A stretch of 64,000 bases of DNA from the NCBI RefSeq assembly GCF_003044275.1, contig NZ_PZPL01000001.1, positions 1,550,001-1,614,000 on the forward strand, given 5' to 3'. Positions within the stretch are counted from its first letter, which is position 1; every line of letters begins with the position of its first letter. Under the pieces are notes generated by a model. The model was not told the DNA's origin and did no database searches. It was given only the letters and a program-made list of their open reading frames with translations. A program made the position numbers and the translations under genes. This DNA comes from Rathayibacter caricis DSM 15933 (GTDB taxonomy: Bacteria > Actinomycetota > Actinomycetes > Actinomycetales > Microbacteriaceae). This document shows, one piece after another, positions 25,582 through 34,931 of this stretch.

Positions 25582-26478
25582 ATGACCGACGCCTCCGCCT
25601 CCGCCTCCCCGTCCGCGAGCCCCGCCGCCGCCCGTCCTCGGGGCGAGCGCCCGGTGCGCACGCAGCACGTGCTGACCGTGCTGCGGACCGAGCGGTTCGG
25701 CGACCACCTCGCACGCGTGCACCTCGGCGGTCCGGGCTTCGACGCCTTCGCCGCGGAGGCGGACCCCGCGGCTCTCGCGACCACCGACAAGTACGTGAAG
25801 CTGCTCCTGCCCCGCGCCGGTGTCGACGTCGAGCCGCCCTACGACCTCGACGCGCTGCGGGCGACCCTCGCTCCCGAGGACCTGCCCGTGCGCCGGACCT
25901 ACACGATCCGCTCCGTCGACCCGGCGAACCGCAGCCTCGCGATCGACTTCGTCCTGCACGGCGACGACGGAGTGGCGGGGCCGTGGGCCGCGTCGGCCGT
26001 CCCCGGCGACCGCATCGCCTTCAACGGCCCGGGCGGCGCGTGGTCGCCGAGCACCGAGTCGGGGGCGTTCCACCTGCTCCTCGGCGACGACTCCGCTCTG
26101 CCGGCGATCGCCGCGGCGCTGGAGTCGATGCCCGCGCACGCGCGCGGTCTCGCGCTGATCGAGGTGCACGGCGTCGAGGACGAGCAGCCCCTTCCGGCAC
26201 CCGACGGCGTCGAGGTCCGCTGGCTGCACCGCGGCGAGCTCGCCGCCGGCCGCGCGCTGGTCGCCGCCGTCCGCGCCGAGCCGCGGCCGACCGGGGTGCT
26301 CGACGTCTTCGCGCACGGCGAGCGCGGGGCGATGAAGGAGCTGCGCGCCCTCCTGCAGGACGACTGGGGCCTCGAGCGCCGCGCCCTGTCGCTGTCGGCC
26401 TACTGGGCGCTCGGCCGCGCCGAGGACCGCTTCCAGGCCGAGAAGCGCGAGCCCGTCGGCGAGATCTTCGCCGACTGA
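25582..26478 (+). CDS. siderophore-interacting FAD-binding protein
   Basis: The 298-residue SIP-family reductase has an N-terminal FAD-binding barrel with RRTYTIRSVD (flavin contact) and a C-terminal NAD(P)H domain (LLGDDSALPAIAAAL, then SAYWALGRAEDRFQAEKRE, the typical end). SIP proteins reduce ferric siderophores in the cytoplasm to release iron. The first ~25 residues are a low-complexity Ala/Ser/Pro tail. Its ATG has both GGAGGG and a CATGCT element six bases upstream. No siderophore importer is adjacent. Confidence 0.9.
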   Translation: MTDASASASPSASPAAARPRGERPVRTQHVLTVLRTERFGDHLARVHLGGPGFDAFAAEADPAALATTDKYVKLLLPRAGVDVEPPYDLDALRATLAPEDLPVRRTYTIRSVDPANRSLAIDFVLHGDDGVAGPWAASAVPGDRIAFNGPGGAWSPSTESGAFHLLLGDDSALPAIAAALESMPAHARGLALIEVHGVEDEQPLPAPDGVEVRWLHRGELAAGRALVAAVRAEPRPTGVLDVFAHGERGAMKELRALLQDDWGLERRALSLSAYWALGRAEDRFQAEKREPVGEIFAD

Positions 26479-26525
26479 CCCGCGCCCGACCGGCCCCTCT
26501 CCCCGGCTGCCCCGAGTGCGAGCCG

Positions 26526-28037
26526 TCAGACCAGGCGCCGCCCGCTGAACCGGTCGATCGACGCGTCGCGCGCCATCGCCCGCTCGTACATGCGGTGGAA
26601 CGGCGCGGTCAGCACGCCGTTGGTGCGGTCGAGCGAGTCCTGCCACGCGACGATCCCGCCCAGCTGCGCCGCCAGATCCGCCCGCAGCGCCTTCTCGTCG
26701 ACGGTCGTCGACTCGCCGCCCGCCACCACGACCCGGCCGGCCACGATCACCGTGTCGATCGAGGAGCCGTTCTCGGAGTAGACGAGCTGGTTCTCGAGGC
26801 GCTGGCGCGGGGTGAAGTTCAGGGTCTCGAGGTCGAACAGCACGAGGTCGGCCTGCTTGCCGACCTCGATGCTGCCGGTGACGTGGTCCAGCACCGCGCT
26901 GCGGGCCCCGCCGATCGTGCCCGCCGTGAGCACCTCCGCCACGGTCGGCCACGACGCGAGGTCGGGATCGGTCGCCTTGTGGAGCAGGGCCGCGGCCTTG
27001 ATCACGTCGAGCATCCGCGGGGAGTCGCTGCTCGAGCAGCCGTCGGTGCCCAGCCCCAGGTTCACTCCGGCGTCGTGCAGAGCCCGCCACGGCGCGATGC
27101 CCGAGCCGAGCTTGAGGTTCGACAGCGGGTTGTGCGAGATCGACGTGCCGGCCGCCGCGACCCGGTCCATGTCGGAGTCGGTGAGCCAGATGCCGTGCGC
27201 GAACGTGGTGTTCCGCGAGAGCGCCCCGATCCGCTCCATGTACTCGACGAGGGTACCCCCGTACGACTCCTCGCCCGTGACGAGCTGGGTCTTCGTCTCG
27301 AGTACGTGGATGTGGCACTCCGCGTCGTGCTCGAGCGCCAGCTCGGTCGCTCCGACCAGCAGCTCGGGCGCGACCCGCTGCGGAGCGGAGGGGGCGACCA
27401 TGTAGCGCAGCCGGCCCCCGCCGCGCCCGTGCTGGGTCGCGAACGCCTCGCGGCTGAACGCGAGGTACCCCTCGGTGGTCGGCCGTGAGGCCGCCCGCGC
27501 CGACTCGAGGACGTCCGCCGGCAGCAGCTCCTCGAGGAACGGCATCGTCTCGAAGAACGGCTTGCTGATCACGTGCCCCGAGATGTTCGCCCGGATCCCG
27601 ATCTCGTCGTACGCGTCGAACACCGCCGCCAGCTGCGCGGCGTCCTGATCCGGGTTCTCGAGCACGTCGTCGACCAGCGTCGTCACGCCGGCCTTCAGCG
27701 ACTCGAGCGCGAACAGCGACGAGCGCAGCCGCACCAGGTCCGGCGCGACGCGGCTGTCGCCGAGGATCGGATACGAGAGCAGCATCCACAGCTCGAGCGG
27801 CAGGTTGTCGTAGCGCCCCTTGTAGAGGTACTCCCACGAGTGGGTGTGCGCGTTGACGAAGCCGGGGGTGACGAGGCGGTCGCGGCCGTCGATCACCTCG
27901 TCGCCCGGTTCCGCGACGAGCCCCGGGCCGATTGCGACGATCACGTCGTCGACGATCCGGATGCTCGCCGTGATCGGCACGGCGCCCGAGACCGGGTCCA
28001 TGGTGATGACGGAGGCGTCGGTGATGAGCAGCGGCAT
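26526..28037 (-). CDS. amidohydrolase (nucleobase deaminase-like)
   Basis: The 503-residue TIM-barrel amidohydrolase has metal ligands in VNAHTHSWEYL, CHIHVLETKTQ, TFAHGIWL and LGLGTDGCSSSD. This is the pattern of the cytosine/guanine/8-oxoguanine deaminase and TRZ/ATZ group. It hydrolytically removes an amino group or chloride from a heterocycle; the exact substrate is open. ATG 28037 starts the conserved MPLLITDASVITMD. It follows an NCS1 permease gene by 98 bases, so uptake and deamination of the same base is likely. Confidence 0.88.
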   Translation of the reverse strand: MPLLITDASVITMDPVSGAVPITASIRIVDDVIVAIGPGLVAEPGDEVIDGRDRLVTPGFVNAHTHSWEYLYKGRYDNLPLELWMLLSYPILGDSRVAPDLVRLRSSLFALESLKAGVTTLVDDVLENPDQDAAQLAAVFDAYDEIGIRANISGHVISKPFFETMPFLEELLPADVLESARAASRPTTEGYLAFSREAFATQHGRGGGRLRYMVAPSAPQRVAPELLVGATELALEHDAECHIHVLETKTQLVTGEESYGGTLVEYMERIGALSRNTTFAHGIWLTDSDMDRVAAAGTSISHNPLSNLKLGSGIAPWRALHDAGVNLGLGTDGCSSSDSPRMLDVIKAAALLHKATDPDLASWPTVAEVLTAGTIGGARSAVLDHVTGSIEVGKQADLVLFDLETLNFTPRQRLENQLVYSENGSSIDTVIVAGRVVVAGGESTTVDEKALRADLAAQLGGIVAWQDSLDRTNGVLTAPFHRMYERAMARDASIDRFSGRRLV

Positions 28038-28135
28038 GGCGGTTCCGTTCGTGGTTCGAGGTGCGGTGGAGCGTCTGGAGCAAGTGGTGCGGGCGGTACG
28101 GCGGGGTGAGGAGGAGAGCGGAGTGACGCGGCCGG

Positions 28136-29608
28136 CTACCCGAGGACCGGCTCGGCCGCCCGTGGCGCCGGCTCCAGGGCCTCGCGCCTCTCGACCCAGG
28201 CCACCGCGTCGCGGCGTCCGAGCAGGAGGTAGGCGACGCCGGCCGAGACCGCGCCGGCCAGCCACGAGACGTCGATGCCGCCGAGGGCGGTCGAGGCCGG
28301 CCCCTGCAGGGCGGGGACGGAGCCGTTCATGAACATCCAGGTCAGCGTCGCGCCGATCGCGAACGAGAGCAGGGCGCGCCAGCGCACGTCCGGGAGCAGC
28401 GGCGATCCCACCGGGGCGAAGAGGTGGCCGAAGGAGCGGACGCGCTTCTCGAAGACCGCGTAGTGCACGAGCACGATCGCGCCCCACGGAGCGACCCAGC
28501 CGACGAGTCCGACCAGCCACGCGTCGAGCGTGGTCGCCAGGTCGTCCTGGAAGACGAAGAAGACCGCGGCGGCGAAGGCCAGGACGCCGACGATGAGGCT
28601 GAGGGTGCGGCGTCCGAGCCGCAAGTCGAGCGCCTGCGTGGCCATGCTGAACGAGTAGATGTTGAGCACGTTCGTCGCGATGGGGCCGTGCACGACCAGG
28701 AGCAGCACCGGGATCGCGAGGGCGCCGAAGTTGTCGACGATGAGCTCGCCGGGGTCGACGCCGCCGTTCTTCGTCGCGAGGGTCGCACCGAGCAGGCCGA
28801 GCCAGACGACCGGGATGAACTGGCCGAGCACGCTCGCGAAGTACAGCTTCGGCCGCGAGGCGCGCGGGCTGACGAAGCGGGAGTAGTCGCCGGCGTAGGC
28901 GAGCCAGGTGAGGCCCCAGCCGATGCCGATCGCGGTCATCACGATCGACATCGCGGCCAGGCGGTCGCCGCCGGTGAGGGCGCCCTCGGCCGGGCCGGCG
29001 TAGGACCAGTCGATGTCGAGGAAGAACCAGGCGACGACCGACATCAGCGCGAGGACGATCAGGGTCGGCGGCACGGTCCAGCGCTCGAACGCGGCGATCG
29101 CGCGGTAGCCCAGGAACGAGATCCCGACCTGGATCGCCATGATCACCGCCGCGACGGCGATCTTCCATCCGACGTTCGACTCCTCCGGATCGACGAGTCC
29201 GACGGAGCCGAGCAGCGCGATGACGAGGTCGAGCACGATCCAGGTGTTGATGGCGCACCATCCGATCACCACGACCGCCTGCACCGCCGCGGGGGCGTAG
29301 TTGCCGCGGCGCCCGAAGACGGCCCGGCCGATCAGCATGCCCGTCGCTCCGGTGCGCTGCCCCAGCAGCACGAAGAAGCCGAAGACGGCCATGCCGACCA
29401 CGTTGCCCAGCACCAGGACGGTGACCGTGTCCCAGAGCCCCAGGCCCATGTTCACGCCGAGGGCGCCGAGGACCCAGTTGATCGGGGCGATGTTGGCGCC
29501 GGCCCAGATCCAGAACTGGCCGTCGAGGCGGGCGGTGCGACGGGAGTCGGGGAGGGGCGCGAGCGCCTCCTCGGAATCGGCGGTGCCGTGCAGGGCGTCG
29601 GTGCTCAT
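28136..29608 (-). CDS. NCS1-family nucleobase permease
   Basis: The 490-residue protein has about twelve hydrophobic segments and NCS1 (cytosine/purine/allantoin permease) motifs: FWIWAGANIAPINWVLGALG near the N-terminus, GMLIGRAVFGRRGNYAPAAV, and WLAYAGDYSRFV. It imports nucleobases or related compounds with a cation. It is first in an operon with the amidohydrolase and is divergent from a PucR-type regulator 161 bases away. Confidence 0.9.
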   Translation of the reverse strand: MSTDALHGTADSEEALAPLPDSRRTARLDGQFWIWAGANIAPINWVLGALGVNMGLGLWDTVTVLVLGNVVGMAVFGFFVLLGQRTGATGMLIGRAVFGRRGNYAPAAVQAVVVIGWCAINTWIVLDLVIALLGSVGLVDPEESNVGWKIAVAAVIMAIQVGISFLGYRAIAAFERWTVPPTLIVLALMSVVAWFFLDIDWSYAGPAEGALTGGDRLAAMSIVMTAIGIGWGLTWLAYAGDYSRFVSPRASRPKLYFASVLGQFIPVVWLGLLGATLATKNGGVDPGELIVDNFGALAIPVLLLVVHGPIATNVLNIYSFSMATQALDLRLGRRTLSLIVGVLAFAAAVFFVFQDDLATTLDAWLVGLVGWVAPWGAIVLVHYAVFEKRVRSFGHLFAPVGSPLLPDVRWRALLSFAIGATLTWMFMNGSVPALQGPASTALGGIDVSWLAGAVSAGVAYLLLGRRDAVAWVERREALEPAPRAAEPVLG

Positions 29609-29737
29609 GGCGGATCCTCTCGGAGTGAGGTGGAGCGGTGGGGGAGCGGGGGCGCCGGGCGGACGTGGTGCGGGAGGTCCTCGACCGGCGGTGAGGCCAC
29701 TCTGCTCCGGACCGGTTTCGCGCGACGCGCCCCCGTG

Positions 29738-29743
29738 TAAATT
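29738..29743 (+). promoter_or_regulatory. candidate -10 of the PucR-type gene
   Basis: TAAATT within gtgTAAATT lies 26 bases before the ATG, with a poor -35 (gtttcg) at 17 bases spacing. It is the most AT-rich spot in the divergent intergenic region. Confidence 0.3.
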
Positions 29744-29769
29744 CGCCGTGACGCGAGAGGACGTTCTGT

Positions 29770-31266
29770 ATGGCCTACCTGCTCCTGGACGCCCTCCGCG
29801 ACCCCCTGCTCTCCGCCGCCCTCCCCGTCGTCGTGGCCGGAGGCGACCCGGCGCTGCGCGCGATGATCCGCTGGGCGCACGCGAGCGAGCAGCTCGACGT
29901 CGGACCGCTCCTCCTGGGTGGCGAGCTGCTGCTGATGGAGGGCGTGCACCTGGCGTCGGACCAGGACCCCGGCGAGTGCCGCCGCTACGTGGAATCCCTG
30001 GTCGCGGCCGGAGTCGGTGCCCTGGCCGTCGAGCTCTCGCCGCGCCTGCCCGAGGTGCCCGCGCCGCTCGTGGCGGCCGCCGACCGGCTCGGGCTCCCCG
30101 TGCTCTCGCTCGCGAAGCGGGTGCCGTTCGTGCAGGTGTGCGAGAGCATCAACACCCGGCTGACCGAGCAGAAGTTCCGGAGTCTGCGGCTGGCGGACAG
30201 ACTGTCCGGTCGCCTCGGCGAGGCGGCGGCCGGGGAGGCGACCGTGGAGGAGCTGCTGCAGGTCGTCGCCTCCGAGACGGGCGCGAGCGCCTCTCTCGTC
30301 TCCGCGACCGGCGAGCCCCTCGCGCGGGCGGATCCCGGCGGGGGCATCGACACGGCCAGGACAGCGGGCGCCTTCTCGGGAGTGCTGCACGCCGGCGACT
30401 CCCTGCTCGGCACCCTGTACCTCCGCGCGCACGTCGACGCCGACGTGCACTCGGTCGCGGTGGCCCTGGATCGGGCGCCCGACGTGCTCGCGATCGCGGT
30501 CCTCCGGAACCGGCCTCCGTCGGTCGACGAGCGGCTCGCGGCGCAGCTGATCGCGGTGCTCAGCGCTCCGCAGCCGCCCAGCACGCTGGATCTGCAGGTC
30601 GACGCGTTCCTCGAGCGGCTCGGTGCGGGCGGGCGCGAGCGCTACCTCGGGGTCTCGGCTGACGTCGAGCACGACGAGCGGGTGCTGCGGGAGGTGCGCG
30701 GCGCCCTGCGCGCGGTGGGCGAGTCGGAGCCGGTGCTCAGCGTGGTCGGCACGGAGGTCCTCGCGCTGCTCGCCTTCTCGACGGCGGCGGCGATGGAGCG
30801 GGCGCGCGCCGAGCTGCTCGATCGGGCGGCCGGTATGCACGCCGGCCAGGTGTGCGTCGGGAGCGGTATCGGCGACCAGCGCTCGCTCCAGCGGGAGCTC
30901 GCCGAGGTGCGGGGGGTGCGCGAGTGGGCCCGGCCCGGGGGCGTGATCGACGCCCGCCAGCACCGGCTCGAGCGCTTCGCCAGCGCCCTGCGCGAGGCGC
31001 ACGAGGCCGACGACTTCGTCGAGGACCTGCTCGGGCCCCTCCTGGCGCAGCGGCCGGACCTGCTGCCGACGCTCGAGACCTACGCCTCCCTCTGGGGTGG
31101 GAAGACGGCCACCGCGGCGGCGCTCGGCATCGGGCGGCAGACCCTCTACGACCGCCTCGAGCGGATCGAGGACCTCCTCGGCCCCCTCGACGCCTCGCCT
31201 GCGCGCACTCGCGCGATCATGACCGCCGTCTTCCTCCGCGGCGCCCGAGCGGCCCTGCCGAGCTGA
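29770..31266 (+). CDS. PucR-family transcriptional regulator
   Basis: The 498-residue regulator has an N-terminal PucR domain (residues ~8-125, LRAMIRWAHASEQLDVGPLL and LPVLSLAKRVPFVQV), a middle GGDEF-like/GAF-like linker and a C-terminal helix-turn-helix (residues ~440-490, KTATAAALGIGRQTLYDRLE). PucR proteins control purine and related catabolic genes in response to pathway intermediates. Divergent placement from the permease-amidohydrolase operon makes that operon its probable target. A GAGAGGAC site precedes the ATG. Confidence 0.9.
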   Translation: MAYLLLDALRDPLLSAALPVVVAGGDPALRAMIRWAHASEQLDVGPLLLGGELLLMEGVHLASDQDPGECRRYVESLVAAGVGALAVELSPRLPEVPAPLVAAADRLGLPVLSLAKRVPFVQVCESINTRLTEQKFRSLRLADRLSGRLGEAAAGEATVEELLQVVASETGASASLVSATGEPLARADPGGGIDTARTAGAFSGVLHAGDSLLGTLYLRAHVDADVHSVAVALDRAPDVLAIAVLRNRPPSVDERLAAQLIAVLSAPQPPSTLDLQVDAFLERLGAGGRERYLGVSADVEHDERVLREVRGALRAVGESEPVLSVVGTEVLALLAFSTAAAMERARAELLDRAAGMHAGQVCVGSGIGDQRSLQRELAEVRGVREWARPGGVIDARQHRLERFASALREAHEADDFVEDLLGPLLAQRPDLLPTLETYASLWGGKTATAAALGIGRQTLYDRLERIEDLLGPLDASPARTRAIMTAVFLRGARAALPS

Positions 31267-31271
31267 GGGGA

Positions 31272-31311
31272 GCCGCGCCGATCGGAGCGCCGGGCCCCGG
31301 ATCGGCGCGGC
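31272..31311. terminator. bidirectional terminator
   Basis: A perfect 12-bp stem (gccgcgccgatc / gatcggcgcggc) with a 16-base GC-rich loop lies between the convergent PucR-type gene and the small acidic gene. Confidence 0.75.
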
Positions 31312-31317
31312 CGCGCG

Positions 31318-31506
31318 TCACTCCTTCTCGTCGACGATGTCGGTGTCGGTCTCGTCGGCGCGGTCGCGCAGCGCATCGGCCATCGCTCCGGCGCCCTCGG
31401 CTCCGTGGTCGTGGTCGACCTGCTCGACGAGGCCGCTGAGCTTCTCGTCGTTGGTCGCGTCGTCGCTGCCGTCCATGACCGGCCGGCTCTGCTCGTTCTC
31501 GCTCAT
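31318..31506 (-). CDS. small acidic hypothetical protein
   Basis: The 62-residue product is very acidic and hydrophilic, without hydrophobic segments or cysteines (NDEKLSGLVEQVDHDH in the middle, ending DTDIVDEKE). It looks intrinsically disordered. A GAGAGG ribosome site nine bases before the ATG and the terminator behind it support it as a gene. Function unknown. Confidence 0.65.
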   Translation of the reverse strand: MSENEQSRPVMDGSDDATNDEKLSGLVEQVDHDHGAEGAGAMADALRDRADETDTDIVDEKE

Positions 31507-31652
31507 CAGTGGCCTCTCTCGTCGCGTCCACGGATCGGGCGCGGGAGTCCGACGCTACGACTCCGGGTCGTCGGGCGCCCGTCCTTGACCATCGGGTGAG
31601 GACGTGGGAGGGCGGCGGCGGCATCGGCGGAGGAGCCGCTCGAAGTCCCCAG

Positions 31653-31681
31653 TTCGGGTGGGGATGCAGTCCTGCTAGGCT
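31653..31681 (+). promoter_or_regulatory. candidate promoter of the exopolysaccharide locus
   Basis: The -10 TAGGCT (31676-31681) and a weak -35 TTCGGG (31653-31658) are spaced by 17 bases, 93 bases before the first glycosyltransferase. The 268-base gap from 31507 holds nothing else I can identify. Confidence 0.4.
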
Positions 31682-31774
31682 CCGATCCGTCTCGCACTAC
31701 GCAGGTTGCTCGTGAACCCTGTGGTGACCGCCCCCTCACCATCGGCTCCCCCCGACCGGAAGCAAAGGAACGCC

Positions 31775-32794
31775 GTGGCGTCGTATCTGTTCGTCTGCTC
31801 CGGCGGCGGCCACCTGTCGGAACTGCACACGCTGGCCGAGCAGCTGCGGATCCCGGTCGAGGAGCAGTTCTGGGCGACTCCCGAGGGCGGACTGAGCCGC
31901 AGCCTCCTGGCGGGTCGCGAGGTCGCGGCACTGCACGAGGCGCCGCCGCGCGCGGTCGTCCCCCTGCTGCGCAACGTCCTCGTCGGCTGGAGCCTGCTGC
32001 GCCGCCGCCGGTTCGACGCCGTCTTCAGCACCGGAGCGAGCCCCGCGCTCTCGATCCTGCCCCTCGCGGTGCTGCGGGGGATCCCCGCGCACTACATCGA
32101 GAGCGCCGCGCGGGTCGACGGCCCTTCGTTCTCGGGACGGATCCTCGCCAAGCTCCCCGGCGTCGCGACCTACACGCAGTACCGCTCCTGGGCCGATGCG
32201 CGCTGGCGCTTCGGCGGGGCGATCTTCGAGAACTACCACGTCGAGGACGTGCCGCCGCAGCCGATCCGCCGTGCCGTCGTCTCGGTGGGCACGCAGGACG
32301 GGTACCCCTTCTCCCGCTTCTTCGAGGCCGTGGTGCCTCTGCTGGAGGGCGTCGAGGTGCTCTGGCAGACGGGGATGACCGACGTCTCCGGCCTCGGCAT
32401 CGAAGGGCGGCCCTCGGTGCCGCACGGCGAGCTCGTGGCGGCGATGGCCGAGGCCGACGTCGTGATCGCGCACGGGGGAGTGGGCACCGCGCTCAGCGCC
32501 ATCGAGCAGGGCCGCGTCCCGATCCTCGTCCCGCGCCGCCTCGCGCACGGCGAGCACGTCGACGACCACCAGGTCCAGATCGCGGCACGACTCGCGGAGT
32601 CGGGCCTCGCGGTGCACGCGGAGGCGGGCGATCTGTCCCGCGAGATCCTCGAGCACGCGGCGAGCCGCCGGGTGGTCGCGGCGGCCGAGCGGCCGCGCTT
32701 CGTGCTGCAGACCTCGGTGCCGAACCCCCGCTCGCGGTGGCGGCGGCTGACGTCGCTCATCGGCGGCCTCGTGCCCCGGCGGGCCCGGGGCTGA
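31775..32794 (+). CDS. glycosyltransferase, PssD/PssE (Alg14-Alg13)-like fusion
   Basis: The 339-residue protein joins an N-terminal Alg14/PssD-like half (residues 1-165, beginning SYLFVCSGGGHLSEL) to a C-terminal Alg13/PssE/GT28-like half (from about 170, with AEADVVIAHGGVGTALSAIE). In other bacteria these two halves are separate proteins that together add a sugar to a lipid-linked acceptor at the membrane. GTG 31775 was chosen for the AAAGGAA site. It opens the exopolysaccharide locus. Confidence 0.82.
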   Translation: MASYLFVCSGGGHLSELHTLAEQLRIPVEEQFWATPEGGLSRSLLAGREVAALHEAPPRAVVPLLRNVLVGWSLLRRRRFDAVFSTGASPALSILPLAVLRGIPAHYIESAARVDGPSFSGRILAKLPGVATYTQYRSWADARWRFGGAIFENYHVEDVPPQPIRRAVVSVGTQDGYPFSRFFEAVVPLLEGVEVLWQTGMTDVSGLGIEGRPSVPHGELVAAMAEADVVIAHGGVGTALSAIEQGRVPILVPRRLAHGEHVDDHQVQIAARLAESGLAVHAEAGDLSREILEHAASRRVVAAAERPRFVLQTSVPNPRSRWRRLTSLIGGLVPRRARG

Positions 32795-32839
32795 GGTGCC
32801 CACGGCCCCGGCGACCGTGCACGGAGACGGCCCGCCCCG

Positions 32840-32845
32840 TAGGAT
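32840..32845 (+). promoter_or_regulatory. candidate -10 before the Tat-exported hydrolase
   Basis: TAGGAT in the 141-base gap lies 91 bases before the start codon; no convincing -35. Confidence 0.3.
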
Positions 32846-32935
32846 CGGCGGGCGAGTGATCTCGCAGAGCCTCGGGGCGGCTCGGACCGTTCGGCCCCGC
32901 GCCACACACCTCGACCGCCTGTGAAGGACTCCGCC

Positions 32936-33850
32936 ATGACCCGATCGCCGTCCCCCCGGATCTCCCGACGAGCCCTGCTGCTGTCGTCGGCGGCCGCCGC
33001 CGGAGTCGGAGCGACCCTGGTCGTCGCGTCGCCGGCCTCCGCCGCCCCGAACTACTCGGTGATCCCCCGACTGCCCGGCGAGATCTCGCGGACGGACACC
33101 GCGACCTCGCGGGTGGGCAGGAAGAAGTACGAGGTCATCGACGTCGTGATCTCGGGCGATCGTGCCCGGCTGTTCGTGCCGCACTCGGCGAAGCCGGGCA
33201 CCGCGGTCTCGATGATCTGGTACTACCACGCCAGCGGGAGCAACTACGCGGCGCTGTCCGGCGCGTACCAGTACTCCGCCGACCAGGCCGTCGACCAGGG
33301 ACTCGTCTCGATCTGCCCCAACTACGGCGGCTCGCTGTACACGAACCCCGTCGCGCTCGCCGCTCAGACGAAGGCGGCGGCGTGGGTGACCTCGGTGTGG
33401 ACGGTCTCGGCCAGCCTGCTCCGCTCGAACTCGGGCGGCGGCACGCTGCTCGCCTGGGCGTACGGCAAGCGCATGGTGCCCGCGATCCGCGGCGCGTACC
33501 ACGCGAGCGGCTCGTTCGACATGGAGGACCTGTCCCGCCGCGATCCCTCGCGCGTCCTGCCGATCTACGGGAACGACCCGGCGGCCGTCCGGGCCGCCAA
33601 CCCCCTCCGCCTGCCCGAGTCCGCCTGGGCCGGCGCGCGCCTGCGCGTCACCGGCTCCTCCGAGGACGAGCTCGTGCCCCTCGAAATGCACGGCGGGCGC
33701 TTCTACCGCCGGGCGCTGCCCCAGGCGAAGGAGGCGACCATCGTCGTCCACTCCGGCGAGGACAGGCCGAACGGCCACACGGTGCCCTCCTCCACCAACG
33801 CCGACATGCTCACGACCTTCGCGCGCTGGCTGCGGGAAGGCCCGGCCTGA
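32936..33850 (+). CDS. Tat-exported alpha/beta hydrolase
   Basis: The 304-residue protein begins with a twin-arginine signal (ISRRALLLSSAAAAG, cleavage near ASA-AP) and continues as an alpha/beta hydrolase. Candidate triad: Ser in LLRSNSGGGTLL, Asp in GSSEDELVPLE, His in PNGHTVPS. A folded, exported esterase inside a polysaccharide locus suggests removal of acyl groups from the polymer, which is inference. The nucleophile elbow NSGGG departs from the classic GxSxG. ATG 32936 is preferred over an upstream GTG (32921) because AAGGA lies eight bases before it. The next gene starts three bases after its stop. Confidence 0.78.
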   Translation: MTRSPSPRISRRALLLSSAAAAGVGATLVVASPASAAPNYSVIPRLPGEISRTDTATSRVGRKKYEVIDVVISGDRARLFVPHSAKPGTAVSMIWYYHASGSNYAALSGAYQYSADQAVDQGLVSICPNYGGSLYTNPVALAAQTKAAAWVTSVWTVSASLLRSNSGGGTLLAWAYGKRMVPAIRGAYHASGSFDMEDLSRRDPSRVLPIYGNDPAAVRAANPLRLPESAWAGARLRVTGSSEDELVPLEMHGGRFYRRALPQAKEATIVVHSGEDRPNGHTVPSSTNADMLTTFARWLREGPA

Positions 33851-33853
33851 TCG

Positions 33854-34831
33854 ATGGCGGAACCGGCACCCCTTCGGATCCTGAGCGACACCTGGTACGG
33901 ACGGGTCGTGGGCGCGGACGTCGCAGGCACGAGCACGAGTGCGCTCCGTCGGTGGCGGACCACCGTGCGGATGTGCCTCCGCAGCCGCGACTACGACCTC
34001 GTGCTGACATCGGAGGGGACCCGCCGGATCGGCGGTGTCGTCGTGCTCGCGGGCTTCCTAGCCCTGACCGGTCGGCGCAAGCTCGTTCTGACCGAGTTCA
34101 TGCCCAGCTCGGTCCGTCCGGGGCTCAAGGGCGCCGCCGCCGTCCGCCTCTACCGACTCCTTCTGGGCCGCGCCGTGGCGCGCATCCAGGTCATGACCGC
34201 GTGGGAGCGGGAGGAGTACATCGAGCGCTTCCGCATCCCGCCCGAGCGCATCGCGCACGTGCCGTTCTACTGGTTCGACGACCGCCTCCCGCCCGCCGAG
34301 CCTTCGGTGCGCAGCGGTGCGATGGCGTCCGGGCGCAACTCCTGCGACTGGGAGACGTTCTTCGCGGCCCTCGGCGAGCTGGGCGTCCCCCTCACCGCGG
34401 TCTGCGACCGGCGCGACGTCGAGCGTGCGCGCGGGGCGGCGACCCCCGGCAGCACCGTGCTCGTCGAGGTGCCCCGCGAGGAGCACGACCGTCTCCTCTC
34501 CTCGAGCGAGCTCTACGTCCTCGCTCTGAAGGACACTCGCAAGAGCACCGGGCACGTGCGCCTCGCGTCGGCGGCCACGCGCGGCACCCCCGTCATCGCC
34601 TCCGACGTCAGGGGGATCCGCGGGTACGAGCACCTCGCGGTGGCGGTCGTCCCGCCCGGGCGGCCCGACGAGCTCGCCGAGACGGCCGCGCGGCTGCTGG
34701 GCGATCCGGCCGGTCTGCGAGCCCGAGCGGAGGAAGTGGGTCGGATCGCCCGGTCCCGCCCCTACAGTCGTTACGTCGAGGAGATGCGCTCCTTCATCCT
34801 CGGCTCCCCGATCCGGCCCACCGTCCGGTGA
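33854..34831 (+). CDS. glycosyltransferase (GT4-like)
   Basis: The 325-residue protein has a GT-B arrangement: a short N-terminal half (residues ~1-140) and a C-terminal Rossmann half with LLSSSELYVLALKD, ATRGTPVIASDVRGIRG and a final helix ending SRYVEEMRSF. The N-terminal half is shorter than in typical GT4 enzymes. It should transfer a sugar from a nucleotide donor to the growing repeat unit in the cytoplasm. Its start is four bases after the hydrolase stop. Confidence 0.75.
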   Translation: MAEPAPLRILSDTWYGRVVGADVAGTSTSALRRWRTTVRMCLRSRDYDLVLTSEGTRRIGGVVVLAGFLALTGRRKLVLTEFMPSSVRPGLKGAAAVRLYRLLLGRAVARIQVMTAWEREEYIERFRIPPERIAHVPFYWFDDRLPPAEPSVRSGAMASGRNSCDWETFFAALGELGVPLTAVCDRRDVERARGAATPGSTVLVEVPREEHDRLLSSSELYVLALKDTRKSTGHVRLASAATRGTPVIASDVRGIRGYEHLAVAVVPPGRPDELAETAARLLGDPAGLRARAEEVGRIARSRPYSRYVEEMRSFILGSPIRPTVR

Positions 34832-34931
34832 CGGCCGGAGTCCCCGCTCCACCGCGCCTCCGATCGCCCCGCCGGCCTCCGCACCGCCCGCGCCCCCTCC
34901 TCCCGCTCCGACTCCAGAAGGATCCACGACC

